From Paragonimus westermani (taxonomy: Eukaryota > Platyhelminthes > Trematoda > Plagiorchiida > Troglotrematidae), in assembly GCA_008508345.1 (NCBI GenBank), contig QNGE01000145.1, positions 330,233 through 394,232 of the forward strand: a stretch of DNA of 64,000 bases. The letters run 5' to 3'. The translations under genes were made by a program, and so were the position numbers. Below the pieces are notes generated by a model. The model did no database searches. It was not told the DNA's origin and was given only the letters and a program-made list of their open reading frames with translations. Of this stretch, positions 13,001-24,823 are shown in pieces. Numbering within the stretch: position 1 is the first letter of the stretch; each line of letters opens with the position of its first letter.

Positions 13001-16000
13001 CACAACAAGTTAGAGCGATCGGGACCCAGGTGCACTAATATGCGACAGGTATAGGTGAGCCATTTCATCTTAATTCCAGGGAACCATAATGGGCCAACAA
13101 CGAAAGAGTGATAGAAACCGTACTTTCTCCTTGATTAGGCTATTTTCACTCAAAGATATTCGAAGACGATTCTGTTATGTATAACACTATCTTAACTTGT
13201 TAGCCAGAAAAACAACTAAACACATATCATCGTGAGCTCATTATGTTTGTTATGATTAACACTATGTTTAAAGTGAGCCCATCAAAACCGTTTATGTATG
13301 TTGCACGTTTGCAGAAGCTCCGAAGTCCATTCATTTTGCTTCGAAAGTTCAATAGACCATTTCGGTTGTTACTGTAGCACACGTTGTGAACATAGCAAGG
13401 CTAATGTACCACCACTCCCTACTGAATCACTGAAGATCGTTTTTACAGTTAAATCGTGTCTGAAAACGTGTTCAACTCCTCTAAACTCGTACCAACAATA
13501 ATAACATAATCTGACTTATCAGGCTAGTTTGTTTTTATCTCCCTTAGCATAACACTGTATGGGTGGTAAGCCTAAACAATGGAACTTTTGATCTGCTTCA
13601 GACGTTGCCGGGTATGATACTGAATAAGCGAGAGCAACCACTGCATAGTCCAGTAAATCAACGATGGAATCCTTTGTAGCGATCATTGCACAGTTTCTGA
13701 TGAAAGTTTCAGCTAAGGTGTTCATGTTATTATCATAGTTCTAGAGATCCTAATGTCTATCATGAGATGATTAGAAACTTAGTTTGTTCCACTAGAACAT
13801 GTAAATGTTTTGTTGACAGTGGCACCTGTTATGATATTAATTTAGTGATTATATGAAGCGCTTTCTGTCTATATGGTATGGGAACGATCTGCATAGGCTC
13901 AATGATATATGCGGAAACGCAATAACTTTTTAGACCTGTCAAATTATGGTCTCGTGACTTGCAAAGATGGTGAGCAAAGCGTGATGGATTTCTGGCTCGC
14001 AGCGTTACTCATTGCGTGGGCACGGCTTGATAGTTGGTATGCTCGTAGGAAGTAACCGTCTGCTGACTAACTGTCTGAAAAGTCGGGCTGAATAAAAAGA
14101 GTGCAGTCAAACGCGTTTGGCGTTCAAGCACTAGCCTTAGTCAATCACACAAGTGTCTCGGTAGGTAGTTATGAAATCACTATAACCGTACACGGCATAC
14201 GGCAGCGACAAACGCGGAGTATACATAATCTATCTTTACATTCATGTCGCGGTCATTTTTGACTCAATGTGAGTAAACTAAGTATCACGGGGCCATTTGT
14301 GGTTATCCCAATGAATGAAGATATGGAGTAGTGGTCCACAGAAAACGATTACTGTAGCCTGCATGCTAACGGCGTACATGGAAACTGACCGAAATTTGAC
14401 GTACCCAGTAATTTTGTCTTGTGATGTATGTGTAGTTTTGACCCTAAGACATAAGGCTCTACACAGCACTTGAGAACTTGTAAACCGCATCCATTATCAA
14501 ACGTGTATTGATACGATGTAGTATCACTGATGAGACATCAAGTATCTTGCGAAGACCTTTGCTGTTAGGGCTTATTTGAGAAAATCACTTCCGTATCAGC
14601 CCATGCACCAAGAGATGTCAGAAAATATCGGTGGCCTGTGAAGCACCCGTGACTGTAACATACCAAGCTAGCCAGATAGGCACAGCGAAATTTAAAACAC
14701 TTGAAACTAAAAATGATGGTAAAAGTTGACGAAATCCATAAACTGTTCAATTGTTTTCACCCAATCATTGAACTGGATTTGTTCGTCTAGAACCAGCGTA
14801 TTGTAAAGCATTTTAAAATGAACGCAATTCATCAGCGGATCGAAAACGGTGTTAGTTAGTGCCCATTTCGGAACTTATCAGGCGGGTAATTAGTAATTCT
14901 TGTTAACTATGTAAATCATTAGATTTAATTTGTGTCGACCACTTTCTTGGTAGTCCAATGTCTTCTGGGTTGGATAGTGTTCATTTAAAACTACAAACTG
15001 TTAATCTCCTCACCGCAAGCAAACAAAAGCCCCACAGCGGACGGGTTTGGTATAACATATATCCTGGTAAGTTTTCAGACCATTTATTTATTCCCAACTG
15101 TAATTTGGGAGTGGTTATTAGCACGTTCTGCTTGAGAGAAGCACTGCTAACTCATTCCAGTGATGCAGATAACTCATACGAATGTTTCAGATTATTTTTG
15201 CTGTACGTCCGTGAATAAAGTGTGTTAACTTGAATGGCAAATAACTGGAAGTTTCTTCCTTATAAAATAGTATAATTAGGATAACCCGTTGGGATCGATT
15301 TTGATCAAAACCTTCCGTCGACTTAGTAGTAGCTGATGATCTGAATGTACATAGGGATAATGGGAGTTAATGGGCATTCGATCTTGGTGTCCTACCTAAG
15401 CTGTCAATCAGCCGACTGGTAGAGTAAAACCGCTATACTCTGAACGGGAAAAAGGGTCATTCTAAGCTCATGTTCTACACTGATCCGTTACTGACCTTGA
15501 GTAATACCAGAACATAATTGAACAAAATTCCTTACTTTCTACCTTCAGTCCATTGGGATGAACACTGGGTTTGGGTAGGAACTAAACTCGACCATAGCTA
15601 ATTATCTACCAAGTGAGATTTTGAAGTCAAACAATTCTTCGTGTTCATAGCCACTTTAAAGCGGTGCTGATCTTGAGTCACTACTTGTTATTTCGCAACG
15701 ATTATATTCCTACTTATGACTGAAGATTTGTACTGAAGGTGGTGAATCTGATAGGTGAATAACCGTAATAGAAAACCTGGGAATCATCTTGTGATTCATC
15801 AGTTAAATTTAACAAAATTAAGTTAAAGTAATCAGTTGTTAGTTAAATTCCCTATTGTATCTTGGATATCGGGGTGTGTGTGACTTAATTAGCACAATGC
15901 CTATGTCTGAATTCAAACATTCAAATTTAAGATGTCAGGGATTATAAACCACAAACTGGATATCACGGAGGAACTGAGCAGCTTCTACAAAACGACGTGA

Positions 16001-17015
16001 TTCTTGGTAGTTTTTGCTGTTCTGATTCTACTCTTCTGACTACTACTCACCTGACGCCAAGTGTCTAGGTCGGGGAGAGGGTCATGAGTACGTGAGTTGA
16101 ACTGGAGACGTGAGATGTTTTCAAGTGCAGAATGTGTGCAGAAATCTCAAGTCTTAAAACTGTGAACGTTACAACAAGAGATGTGTTGGCTCTCACAGTT
16201 CATGGCTCAAACATTTTACTGTGGGTTACTGGTTGATACGAGAAGATACGTAAAACTGGAGGTAAGCACAATTAGCCAACATTTCTGGCCTTTTTGTCCA
16301 ATAGTCCTCCAGTGATCACGCTATGTAGTCGCAGTAAAGAACCGTTCAGTTTGTGGTCTAACCACCACATTCAGCTAGCCCAAGCAGTGCAATATTTCAG
16401 TGTCTGAGATGCTTCAGTGCATCGAAATGCTCACAAATGTTTTGAAACAGAAGCCAAAACTTTCCGCCGCTGACGATAAGTTTTTTCAATTGCAGATGTT
16501 TAGTAGTGTCAGTTTTCCCATTTTCGACCCATTTACTATTGAGTTGAGGAGGAATATCACTTACTACGTAACATGTACGAATAGCTGAACGTACACCCTG
16601 GTGGAAGCCATGAACCGAAGAGTTGTTGAAAGTCTTTTGTCCAGTGATATCGCCAAGGCAACACCTAGCAGAACCTTAGGGAGTGGAATACTGTCTTAAG
16701 ACTGGAAATACGACGTGGGCCTTTCATGTCTTCGAAAAATCAGCTGGGCCAGAAAAATGTCGGGCAACTCACTTAGTGGTCTTGTCAAACCTTATACAAA
16801 CCTGTTCAGCTGTAGTTTGGAAAATAAGATCATGATCAACATCACCCCAGTCTGTTACATGACTGCGGCTCGACGACGAACTGTGCTAACACAACACTTG
16901 TGACACCAAATCTTTTGCGCGGAAAGTTCCAGATATACAGCATGATTAAGCACAGATTGCATAGTCAAGCTTGCTGACAATGTCCAGCAAAAATACCGAA
17001 CAGCTTGAAGAAATC
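10040..17015. other. No recognisable feature (intronic)
   Basis: About 7 kb of AT-rich sequence with only short chance-length frames, many of them overlapping on both strands. I see no exon with family similarity and no repeat I can match elsewhere in the window. Confidence 0.55.
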
Positions 17016-17019
17016 CAAC

Positions 17020-17521
17020 ATGATTTAGAGCTTCGCTTGCTTCCTTACTGTCGAAGGCCGCGTAAACTGGATTGATTTTTCATCTCCCATCAATCTGAAA
17101 CAGTTTGTTCCCTTGATGAACTTGAGTAGAACAATGAGAAGACGCAATTCATATGATGTTTTCAGGAGTAAAATTTCGTACATTCTAAGCACACATGGAC
17201 ATGTAACTAATTTTAAACGAGTCAAAATTCCACAGAGTGGAAATCATGGCTTAAGGGGTTAAACGGACAGACACCAAGAATGAAAATCACAATTGTGGGA
17301 CGGCCGACTACCAGGGTAGCCGCAATGTCAACACAAATTGTTTGTGAACACACAGGGGGATGTAACATTTAATGGTCAAAGCCTCAGCAAACTGGAGTAT
17401 GCGTTTCCGGTTGCTCCGAAAGATCACCGAAAACGCGTCAGAAACTTTGACTGTGTCCTGTTTGTATTATGTGCCTTGCGACGGAAGATGTGGGGTGCCG
17501 TCCATCAGAATCTATACCTGG
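17020..17521 (-). mobile_element. Penelope-like element fragment, left (inverted) arm
   Basis: On the minus strand this arm reads from the middle of the GIY-YIG domain toward the 3' end. It carries the DGRHLxPSVARHIxQTG-type segment, then the LLRFAEALVTK-type segment, the LCVQKQFV region and the 3' untranslated part. The last matches the good copy downstream of 48854, for example TCAAGGGAACAAACTGTTTC near 17095-17115 against TCAAGGGAACCAATTGTTTC at about 49005. The coding frame is broken. Its 5' end abuts the opposite arm at about 17521. Confidence 0.78.
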
Positions 17522-18165
17522 GGTTTATTAAAAAGTACAGCAAAGCCGTCATCCCAACTGTAGAAGTGACGATGGTACCGAAGAAGACGGTGTATTTAGA
17601 ACTCCAATTTTTAGAGGACAGCTGATCAACAATGACGAGGAAGCGTCTAACAGCGGCTGTATCCAGGACTTATAATGCTGCAAAACTGTGTGTAATACGA
17701 CGAACTAGAACTCTACCAGTCGCCCCGGTTACGAACAAACAGTGTACGTCTATCACACCTCTGTTTATACAAATACTCATGTAGCTGCAGTATGAGCTAC
17801 ATAGGGAGGACAAACCGACAACTAGGAGCATGTACCCAAATGGTTGGAGACGCAATTAGAAACGTCGGGAGCCTGTATGGATGCCGATGGACGGCACCTC
17901 GCACCTTCCGTCGCAAGGCACATAATGCAAACAGGACGCGTAGTCATAGTTTCTGACGCATTCTCGGTGATCTTTCGGAGCAACCGGAAACGCATAATCC
18001 AATTTGCTGAGGCTTTGGTCACTAAACGCTGCAGTCCCTTCCTGTGTGTCCAAAAACAATTTGTGTTGACACTGCGGCTACCCTGGTAGTCGGCAGTTCC
18101 ACAACTGTGGTTTTCATTTTTGGTGTCTGTCCGTTTAATCCCTTAAGCTGTGACTTCCCATCAAT
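17522..18165 (+). mobile_element. Penelope-like element fragment, right arm
   Basis: This arm begins FIKKYSKAVIPTVEVT, just after the reverse transcriptase, then reads VYLELQFLED, AVSRTYNAAKLCVIRRTRTL and the GIY-YIG region, and ends RIIQFAEALVTKRCSPFLCVQ and LTLRLPW at 18089. These follow the 48-kb copy in order (FIDRHSRQKVPPKEVVT, VYIELPFRGD, PIKRTFNAAELRVIARTQKL, LCVQKQLFVNLTLPW). Several stops and frameshifts interrupt it. The GTGTCTGTCCGTTTAA block after the stop is shared with the left arm. Confidence 0.8.
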
Positions 18166-18169
18166 CTGT

Positions 18170-19385
18170 TGCAGTTGTTATTTTTCTAAAGACGCAGACT
18201 TTTATGTATAGCCCGGATTGCAATCCTTAATTTCTCCAACTAAATCTGTAACCGGAACTGCAACTAACACCCATCACTGTTACTGCTCTTTCAGTCTGAA
18301 ATATTTTGCCGAACTCCATCGCAGCAGTGTTTCCAGTAATTGACGTTAAGGAGGAGAGTGGTGTGAAACAATTGCAAGTTCCTAGGCACCAACATCATCG
18401 CGTCAATTATGCAAAGCTGTACAACCTCTACTGTAAATGCTAACGAGGTACTGTCTATTAAATTGCACCTGTTTCGTGTTTGGGCGTTCGTGCTGTAGTT
18501 TTAATATTTCCAATACACCAAACTGGTAAACTTTACACCTTTTATTTATGGAGCCAACATAGTTATTTTAGTCTCTTGTGGTGTATTCTCTTAAGACAAA
18601 GAGTGCTTATGTGTTTTGAGCCTCCACTATTCAGCAGGGTTTTGATGATGTGAATGAAGTGAACTTCACAAATTCTAGAAGTGAGTTAATGAGAGTTTAA
18701 TATGTTTTATGGTGTGGAACGATAAGGTACATGGAGGTAGAATCAAGTAAACCTACTATCCTAAATGTGAGTGGTTAACATCGTTTGGTGAAAAAACAAG
18801 GTATCATGTCGTTCCACTTCAACAAATCGAGAGAAATTGGTGTCCCCACGGCAACACGTCAATCATCATGAACGTGGTAGCCCAAATGATAGACAGCTCA
18901 ATGTTTCACGGATTAATTGTGAGCGAACCAAGCCAAGCACATCAATGCAGCATGGTTTTACTGACGAACAGATTTAGAAGTAATCACTTCTGAATCATGC
19001 ACGAATTAGAAAGCGACGTGTGAGAACATGATTAGTGTGGGAATGTTTTGATTCGGCATCATAATGGCAATGAAACCTCACGTGCGAATTCGACACAGAT
19101 TTGAGCTTTGGTAGGACAAATGCCTGTTTGTTTCCCCATTCATGGCGACACTATCACGAAATCCATTCAATTTAGAGTTCACCGTTCGACTGGAATGTGT
19201 AGCAGATTATATTCACAACAGCGAAACACTGCTTATTATTAGCGGTCAACTCATTACAGTTGGCCAAACCTTTGTGAAAGGAGATGTAAATGTTGTAACA
19301 GAACAATTTTTCTCATGCTTGCAGACATCCATTAGCCTAAGTCTTCACTGTATGCTTGTTAATTGTGCAGCCAGTTAATGCTAGT
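18170..19385. other. No recognisable feature (intronic)
   Basis: AT-rich sequence between the Penelope pair and the first SINE-C copy. I can match nothing in it to a gene or to a repeat elsewhere in the window. Confidence 0.5.
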
Positions 19386-19387
19386 TA

Positions 19388-19540
19388 AGTCACGCAGAGA
19401 GTGAAGTGGTTTGGACGGCATTCCTTTTAGTGGGGGTAAATAGACGATATGCTATTCCGTGCAATTGTCATTTGCACTCCTGATGAGTACGTTAGAGACA
19501 TTCGGTTTTTGCCTGTCTAGCGTACCTCTTTAATACGGCT
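19388..19540 (+). repeat. SINE-C-like repeat, copy 1
   Basis: About 150 bases align with 22690-22840: GAGTGAAGTGGTTTGGACGG, a TTTTAGTGGGGGTAAATAGA block, the shared TAGACGATATG, CATTTGCACTCCTGATGAGT and TTTGCCTG. The AGTGAAGTGG and GTGCAATTGTC elements sit where box A and box B of a tRNA-derived SINE would be, but the match to a tRNA is weak. Confidence 0.6.
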
Positions 19541-19639
19541 GGTTGGAGGATCCATATCGCAGACGCTACCAGTAAAACTATCTTAACGGTGAGTACAGTA
19601 GGAACACGAAATTCTTTCATCTTAACTTGCAAACTTCCA

Positions 19640-20069
19640 TAATTTCACTGGTTGCTATGCAACCATGAAGACAAAAGAAAACCGTGGCCAAGAGGAAAAA
19701 GACAGAAAGGGAGGGAGAATGACTTAACAACTAAACACAGTTACATCTATACACAAATCAGTCAACAACCTTCGGGATGTTATTGTATAACTCTAACTCT
19801 ACGTAATCACAGTAATCTTGCAGAATCACTTCACGCTTGAGGCTGCGAAGTGCACTGCATAACGTTTGGTAGGGCGCGAAGGAGCGTCTAACTCTGTTTG
19901 TACTGTTCGGAAAGTGTCACACAGCAACACCATCTCATCAACATAGTGAAGATCAATTAGTCTTCCACCAGGTAGGAAGTCCACGTCGGCATCTTGTGAA
20001 GGTTGCAGAAATTATTCCGTCTGTGACAAAAATGAACAAGAATGGTTCAATTTGACAGTCTTGGTGTAA

Positions 20070-20115
<46 letters not shown>

Positions 20116-22170
20116 AAACTGTCGGAGAGTTCACCGTGAACTCTAACCTGGGTCGAAGTATGGGAATAAAGCGCTGAGAGTACTCCCACATACTCGATCG
20201 GTACACCCCTGCGTTCAAGCGACTCTAAAAGTGTAGAAGGACCCACCGAATCGAACGCACCTTTGTAGTACAGAAATACGACCATTTTTGGCCAGCGATA
20301 CGCATGATGCTACACCAGAATTTGACGAGAAGTAAAAACTTGATCAATACATCCCAGTCCAGGCGAAACACTGCGTGTTCTACCCTAATATTTGTCTATC
20401 GAGCTGCAGTGAGTCCATAAAGTATACTGAATGCCAGAACCCTAGTAATAACTATGATCAAGCTAATCTCTCAGTGGATTTTACAACAGCCCCGGACTCT
20501 TTTCCTCAATATGGGAATTAATAACGAATGACTCCAGCACGGAGGGATGGTCTCCGTGGTCCATGCAAACTGAAACAGGTGGGTCATGGACTCTCTTAAC
20601 ACCTCCCCACCTCCCTTGAAAAGTGCCATCACGAGATTGTCTGGGCGGTCTGGGTGGTTCTAAATCTACCGACCAAAATGCTGCACTGCAAGTTTGTGGA
20701 GGTAACACCACGGAATCCGATTGGCTAAGTAGGTCCCCAGAAGCTGCGTCTAGCACTCTAGACTTCTGGACTTATTACACAAGAGGGTGCCATCTGCCTC
20801 ACCAATAGACTAGCCGTTGTCTTCAACGGGTAGTATGAATTAGCTTGAAGAGTCCACCGGTGTTCCCTGAAACAGGGGCGGTTTTCATTCTTTTCACTTT
20901 GTACGTTTGGCAAGCCTCACAATCGTTGATGAGGCTACGCTTCGGCCTCCTAAGGGCAACCCTCCCAAGCTTGTCATATGTCTGATCAGGAATGTTGTCT
21001 CTCGTATCTAGCAAATCCAGGGATTTCTCTTGGAACCAACATGTGCTCAACGCACGAACCATAATGACTCACGATGCAGTGCTTGCTTCATGAATGGACT
21101 GTGAGGTTTGAGTACAACAGCTAGTAGGATCTTCAAGGTGAGACTCGTTAGGATCGAGATTCTGTGCTTTCTCGGTACTTATGCCTTACGGATGGCACTA
21201 CCGGTTGTTCAACAACCAGCCATTACTGTCGGTGGGGTCGTTGCTCAGCAAAAGTGAACACGAAACGACAACGTACCAACGCATGATCTGAATCTAGGCA
21301 CGTGCTCCCTGCCACCTATAACTAATAGCTATGTGGTCTATCTGAGACCAGGTCTGATTCAGCGTGGGAGGCGCCAATTATAAAAATGACGCGCGTGATA
21401 CCTAAAACTAGTGCTGGCTAAAAGCAGCCTATGTTCAGCGCACAGCCGCAATAGTCGTAAGCCATTGTCCGAGTGATGTGATGCTATCCCAAACCTGCCA
21501 CCTAGACGAGATTCGGCCTCACCAAAGCAGTCGACCTGGGCGTTCATTTCTCCGGCCAGAACGACTATATCAGAAACACATGTCGATGGGAGGAGAGTGG
21601 CCAGATCTGAATAAAAGAAGTCCTTGACACCGACGTCACTACAGCCGGTTGGAGCGCATGCAGACGTAATGAAAATACTCATGAACGTATTGCGCCTAGA
21701 GCTGGTTTTAAAAGAACCTGCCAAGCGGACGGCACAAAATCTACTGCCAACAGAAATCCAGTCCACCAATGCGGCTGAGCCCGTGGTGCTGAGAGCTGTG
21801 CCTACTCCAGCCTGACTGATAGCCGCGGACGTGTAGTCAGTTGAGGTACGTAATCAGTGTCATATTTTGATTATTGTCCCGAATTCTGGTCTGTGAAATG
21901 CAGCAGATATCGACGTTCAACGAGTTCGATGTTCACGCAACAGCGGCCTGTTGACCTATCTGGTTTAAACTGCGATCGTTGAAATCACCTATACTAATTC
22001 GCATTCTAGGTCTAAAGAATGTACAGAGGCCGCCCAGGGTTGGATGCCAAGAGATGGGACTTAATGACACAGTGTTACTATGACCAGCCATATATGTTGT
22101 GAGATCTGCAGAGTAATCGTTAGAAATAGAGGTCGAGAGGGACCTTACACCCAAATCTAACAAGACGATA
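19640..22170 (-). mobile_element. LINE (non-LTR retrotransposon) with APE endonuclease and RT, decayed and internally deleted
   Basis: Reading down the minus strand: an endonuclease start (DRSLNQIGQQAAVA near 21935-21995), an endonuclease core (DIVVLAGEMNAQV and GGRFGIASHHSDNGLRLLRL near 21420-21560), SQIDHIAISYRW near 21330 and DSDHALVRCR near 21270, all in APE-type order. A linker follows (SGNTGGLFKLIHTTR near 20830), then the RT (VVFLYYKGAFDSVGPSTLLE near 20230-20285, SPLHQ-type region near 20030, LHYVDEMVLLC near 19945). The catalytic YADD reads YVDE. A (CTG)15 tract replaces the SGVRQGC motif. The part between the RT palm and the 3' UTR is lost: REVILQD ends at about 19800 and 3'-UTR sequence (CAACCATGAAGACA) resumes at about 19745. 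Frames shift repeatedly. The GC-richer 22170-22650 could be its 5' UTR. It belongs near the RTE/jockey-like flatworm LINEs; I cannot name the clade. Confidence 0.85.
20071..20115. repeat. (CTG)15 trinucleotide repeat inside the LINE reverse transcriptase
   Basis: Fifteen pure CTG units, read as AGC (serine) in the LINE frame, directly follow the GELSDSF segment. The copy at 31.3-31.6 kb has TMSGVRQGC at this place, so the tract replaced or expanded within a conserved RT motif. Confidence 0.95.
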
Positions 22171-22689
22171 GAGAAAGGGTCAGCACTAGCATATATTCAC
22201 CTATTCTTCCTGCTGTACTCTGCAGATAGAGTGAGCCGGTTTACAGTGCGAGACGACCTATGCAATATGGGATTACTGGTGTTCTGACTATTCATGGGCG
22301 CATGTAGGCTGAAATGTTGCCAGGAATTCCAGAACTAATGAGGCGAACGATTAGGGTTCTCGGCTAAAGCCTTTAGCTCAAAATCGTGTACTTCAAGGTG
22401 ACAGGTGGGTGGCACTGTGCCAAAACGGATACTTTTTCCGGAAAATGGTGCCGATCTTCTTCTAGCCCCCAATATGAAGGAAAACGAAGTAGCGGATTGC
22501 TCTGCCTAGTATGAGTGACTCTATAGACGTGATCGTCATACCTTCTAATTTATCTCAGTGGGTCGTCTAGATGCTCAAATCGTCACATCGCGCCAAGATA
22601 CAATCTCGTTGTGACGTCCTCTATGCACACAGCTATTTACCTCAAGCCCTATTGTATATCTGCTAGTTATGCAGGTAGTTAAAACTGGA

Positions 22690-22840
22690 TGAGCCACTCA
22701 GATAGTGAAGTGGTTAGGACAGCCTTCCTCCTAGTGGGGTTAATTAGACGATATGATGTCGCGTTCAATTACCATTCGCACCACCGATAAGTACGTTAAA
22801 GACATTTGGCATTTGCCTGATTGGCTTGCTTCTCCGGTAT
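22690..22840 (+). repeat. SINE-C-like repeat, copy 2
   Basis: ATAGTGAAGTGGTTAGGACA, then CCTCCTAGTGGGG, TTAGACGATATGATG, GCGTTCAATTACCATTCGCA and TAAGTACGTTAAAGACATTT, in the same order as copy 1 and closer to a tRNA-like box A/box B layout. Together with copy 1 it flanks the LINE in direct orientation. Confidence 0.62.
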
Positions 22841-22844
22841 GGAT

Positions 22845-24700
22845 AAGTTAGGAATCAATAATACATGTGCTAACGATTATGCTGCCCCAACATCATCCAG
22901 CAGTGTTTGCACAAAGGTTGCTGTGACAATACAACAGGTTGTCTTGGTTCTAGATACATAACAGTCGGTGTTTGTAGTCACTGTTTCTAGCCATTTGTCT
23001 GTCGTATATAACCTGCTTGTTTTGTGTTTAAAATTGATGAAGATTAAACGAAATGTTAAGATATCAAAACGCACGTCTTGTTTCTGCACTACTGAGTTGG
23101 TTAGTTTGAACTCACTATTTCAAATTTATATTTATCAGTTTTCATAACTCTACATAGAAGACACTAGTGGTTACTCCGATACTGCGATACCCACTGCCTT
23201 ATGTTTGCTATGTTTTCCTTTACAGTTTACACCCCTGGAGTCTCTGTTTAATTTTTCCAAGAAATAAAGGTTTCCATTTCATACTCTCTAACCATCCAGA
23301 TAACAAACGTGGGTTGGTTGGGCTGCAAAGGTTACCATCCATGCGCCCCACGGCCTCGTTCTGTCGGGTTTGCACTGTAGATAAGATGGATGTGAGCATA
23401 ACCGCAAGTGGTAAGGTGTAAGCCACTTGTGATGACAATTATGTTCATGTGCCCTTTGACTCGATCACTGTGATAGCTTAACTCGAAAACGGACGCTGTC
23501 ATTGAAATCCACCGCACTTACCTACAGGCCAGTTGTTTCTATGCAAGGTTTGGGCACCTTGATGCTAAACACTCGAATATGGACGAAGCTATTTTCAGTA
23601 AATATGTCCCTTCTCCTCCCCCTTTTTTTACTGTGCATGGTCTCGTTTTTATATTACGATTGTTCGCTAGTTAAGCATCTTTGGGAACCAATATGTATTT
23701 GTTTATACGCAATATGTTGGTTTACTCATTTCAAACAGACTCTTGTATGGCTACATGATAGCCACTCTTGAAGTGGAACACAGCGTGCACTTTAGTCGCA
23801 AAAGGATCCGACTGTTTGTTCCCTATTCTGTTGGTGGAGCTATCTGGGAAGTGTGATAAACTTGCTCTCATTATGTCCGAATGATGTACATCGAACTGTT
23901 GGTCGTACGTAGATAGTACATATATTTGTCCCGAACAAGTCTTTTGATGCACCTAATCAAATGTGTCAGTTCGTGATGAGCAACACTGTACTACTTAACC
24001 TGTTAGACAGTAAGCCATAACTAAGCAGCTGTCTGGAGACGTTTTGGTAAGTAGGTCATGGTCACCTATTCAAACGGTGTAGTTGGCAAATCTGACAACA
24101 AATCATTAGCGTTAGTGATTGCAGCAGCAATTCAGTTAAAGCGTGCCCTTGATAACGAAATATTGATTCTGTGCAGTACACGTGTATGTGCAGGTAAAGG
24201 ACATACACAAGCGAACTGCATATGACTGACCCTGAACACCGAGAGTTACATCGTATGTGTCTGAACATGTATAAGTTTACACACCAAATCTAACGCCGAC
24301 CACCAAAATGGTCAAACCCCTACCGTCAAGTGATCAACAGATCGGTCAGACCTACTGTCAGGTTTTGCACACTTGGATTGCAGGCTGATTATACACCGGG
24401 CAGTGTGCAAGCTAGTGAGGGGTTATGCGCACCAATATAGCGCGGTTTTTACGGTTTCAAAGGACAGTATGTGGAAAAACTGTAGGTTGAATTCCAGTAC
24501 ATCGATGTACAGACAGGACAAGATAAGGGTGTGCTTTATGTATGTTCTTCGTGACAATTTGCACAAAACACTTGCAGGGAAACAGCTGTATATTTTGAAA
24601 GTCGGTATGCACCTACCTAACATTACAAGCAATATCAGCTTAAGTCCCGTTGAATATCGAAAATTATGGTGACCACAAGCAAAACAGAACATGCAAACGT
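22845..24700. other. No recognisable feature (intronic)
   Basis: AT-rich intron sequence up to the PKG exon. Several frames of 60-90 codons overlap on opposite strands, none with recognisable similarity. Confidence 0.5.
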
Positions 24701-24709
24701 GGCACTCAC

Positions 24710-24823
24710 CTCGAACAGAAGCAGTTCGGTTGCAGTTGTAAAGCAATGCCAATTCGCCGAACGCTCTACCAACGTCCATGCGACCCAGAAGTTGATCATC
24801 TTTTGACACCTCAAGCACTCCCT
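24710..24823 (-). CDS. PRKG: cGMP-dependent protein kinase exon: phosphate-binding cassette of cyclic-nucleotide-binding domain A
   Basis: This 114-base exon is bounded by a TTTTTCTGATAG acceptor and a GTGAGT donor on the minus strand. The two leading bases join the G left by the 39.8-kb exon to make GAG, giving AEGVLEVSKDDQLLGRM across the junction. The exon then reads GRAFGELALLYNCNRTASVR. FGELALLYNCNRTASV is the phosphate-binding cassette of the high-affinity cGMP site: the Glu of FGE contacts the ribose, the Arg of RTA contacts the phosphate, and the following Ser/Thr is the position linked to cGMP preference in this family. All three are intact here. In PKG, cGMP binding at this site helps release the inhibited kinase. 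The exon enters and leaves in phase 1. It is the clearest diagnostic exon of the gene. Confidence 0.94.

Larger units (their letters stand above)
9283..24709 (-). other. PKG intron, about 15.4 kb
   Basis: The intron has donor GTGAGT at its 24.7-kb end and acceptor TACATACAG at its 9.3-kb end, phase 1. It carries a SINE-B scrap (9.4 kb), a SINE-A inverted pair (9.8-10.0 kb), head-to-head Penelope fragments (17.0-18.2 kb), two SINE-C direct repeats (19.4 and 22.7 kb) and a decayed LINE (19.6-22.2 kb). I see nothing identifiable in 10040-17015, 18170-19385 or 22845-24700. Confidence 0.85.

Noticed and set aside
20012..20285. Poly-serine and poly-alanine proteins on the minus strand
   Set aside because: They are frames of the (CTG)15 tract within the LINE reverse transcriptase, not host proteins.
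24725..24780. SINE-A-like ACGCTCTACCAAC inside the 24.7-kb exon
   Set aside because: The match is limited to about 13 bases and the sequence is fully explained by conserved PKG residues (GRAFGE), so it is coincidence.
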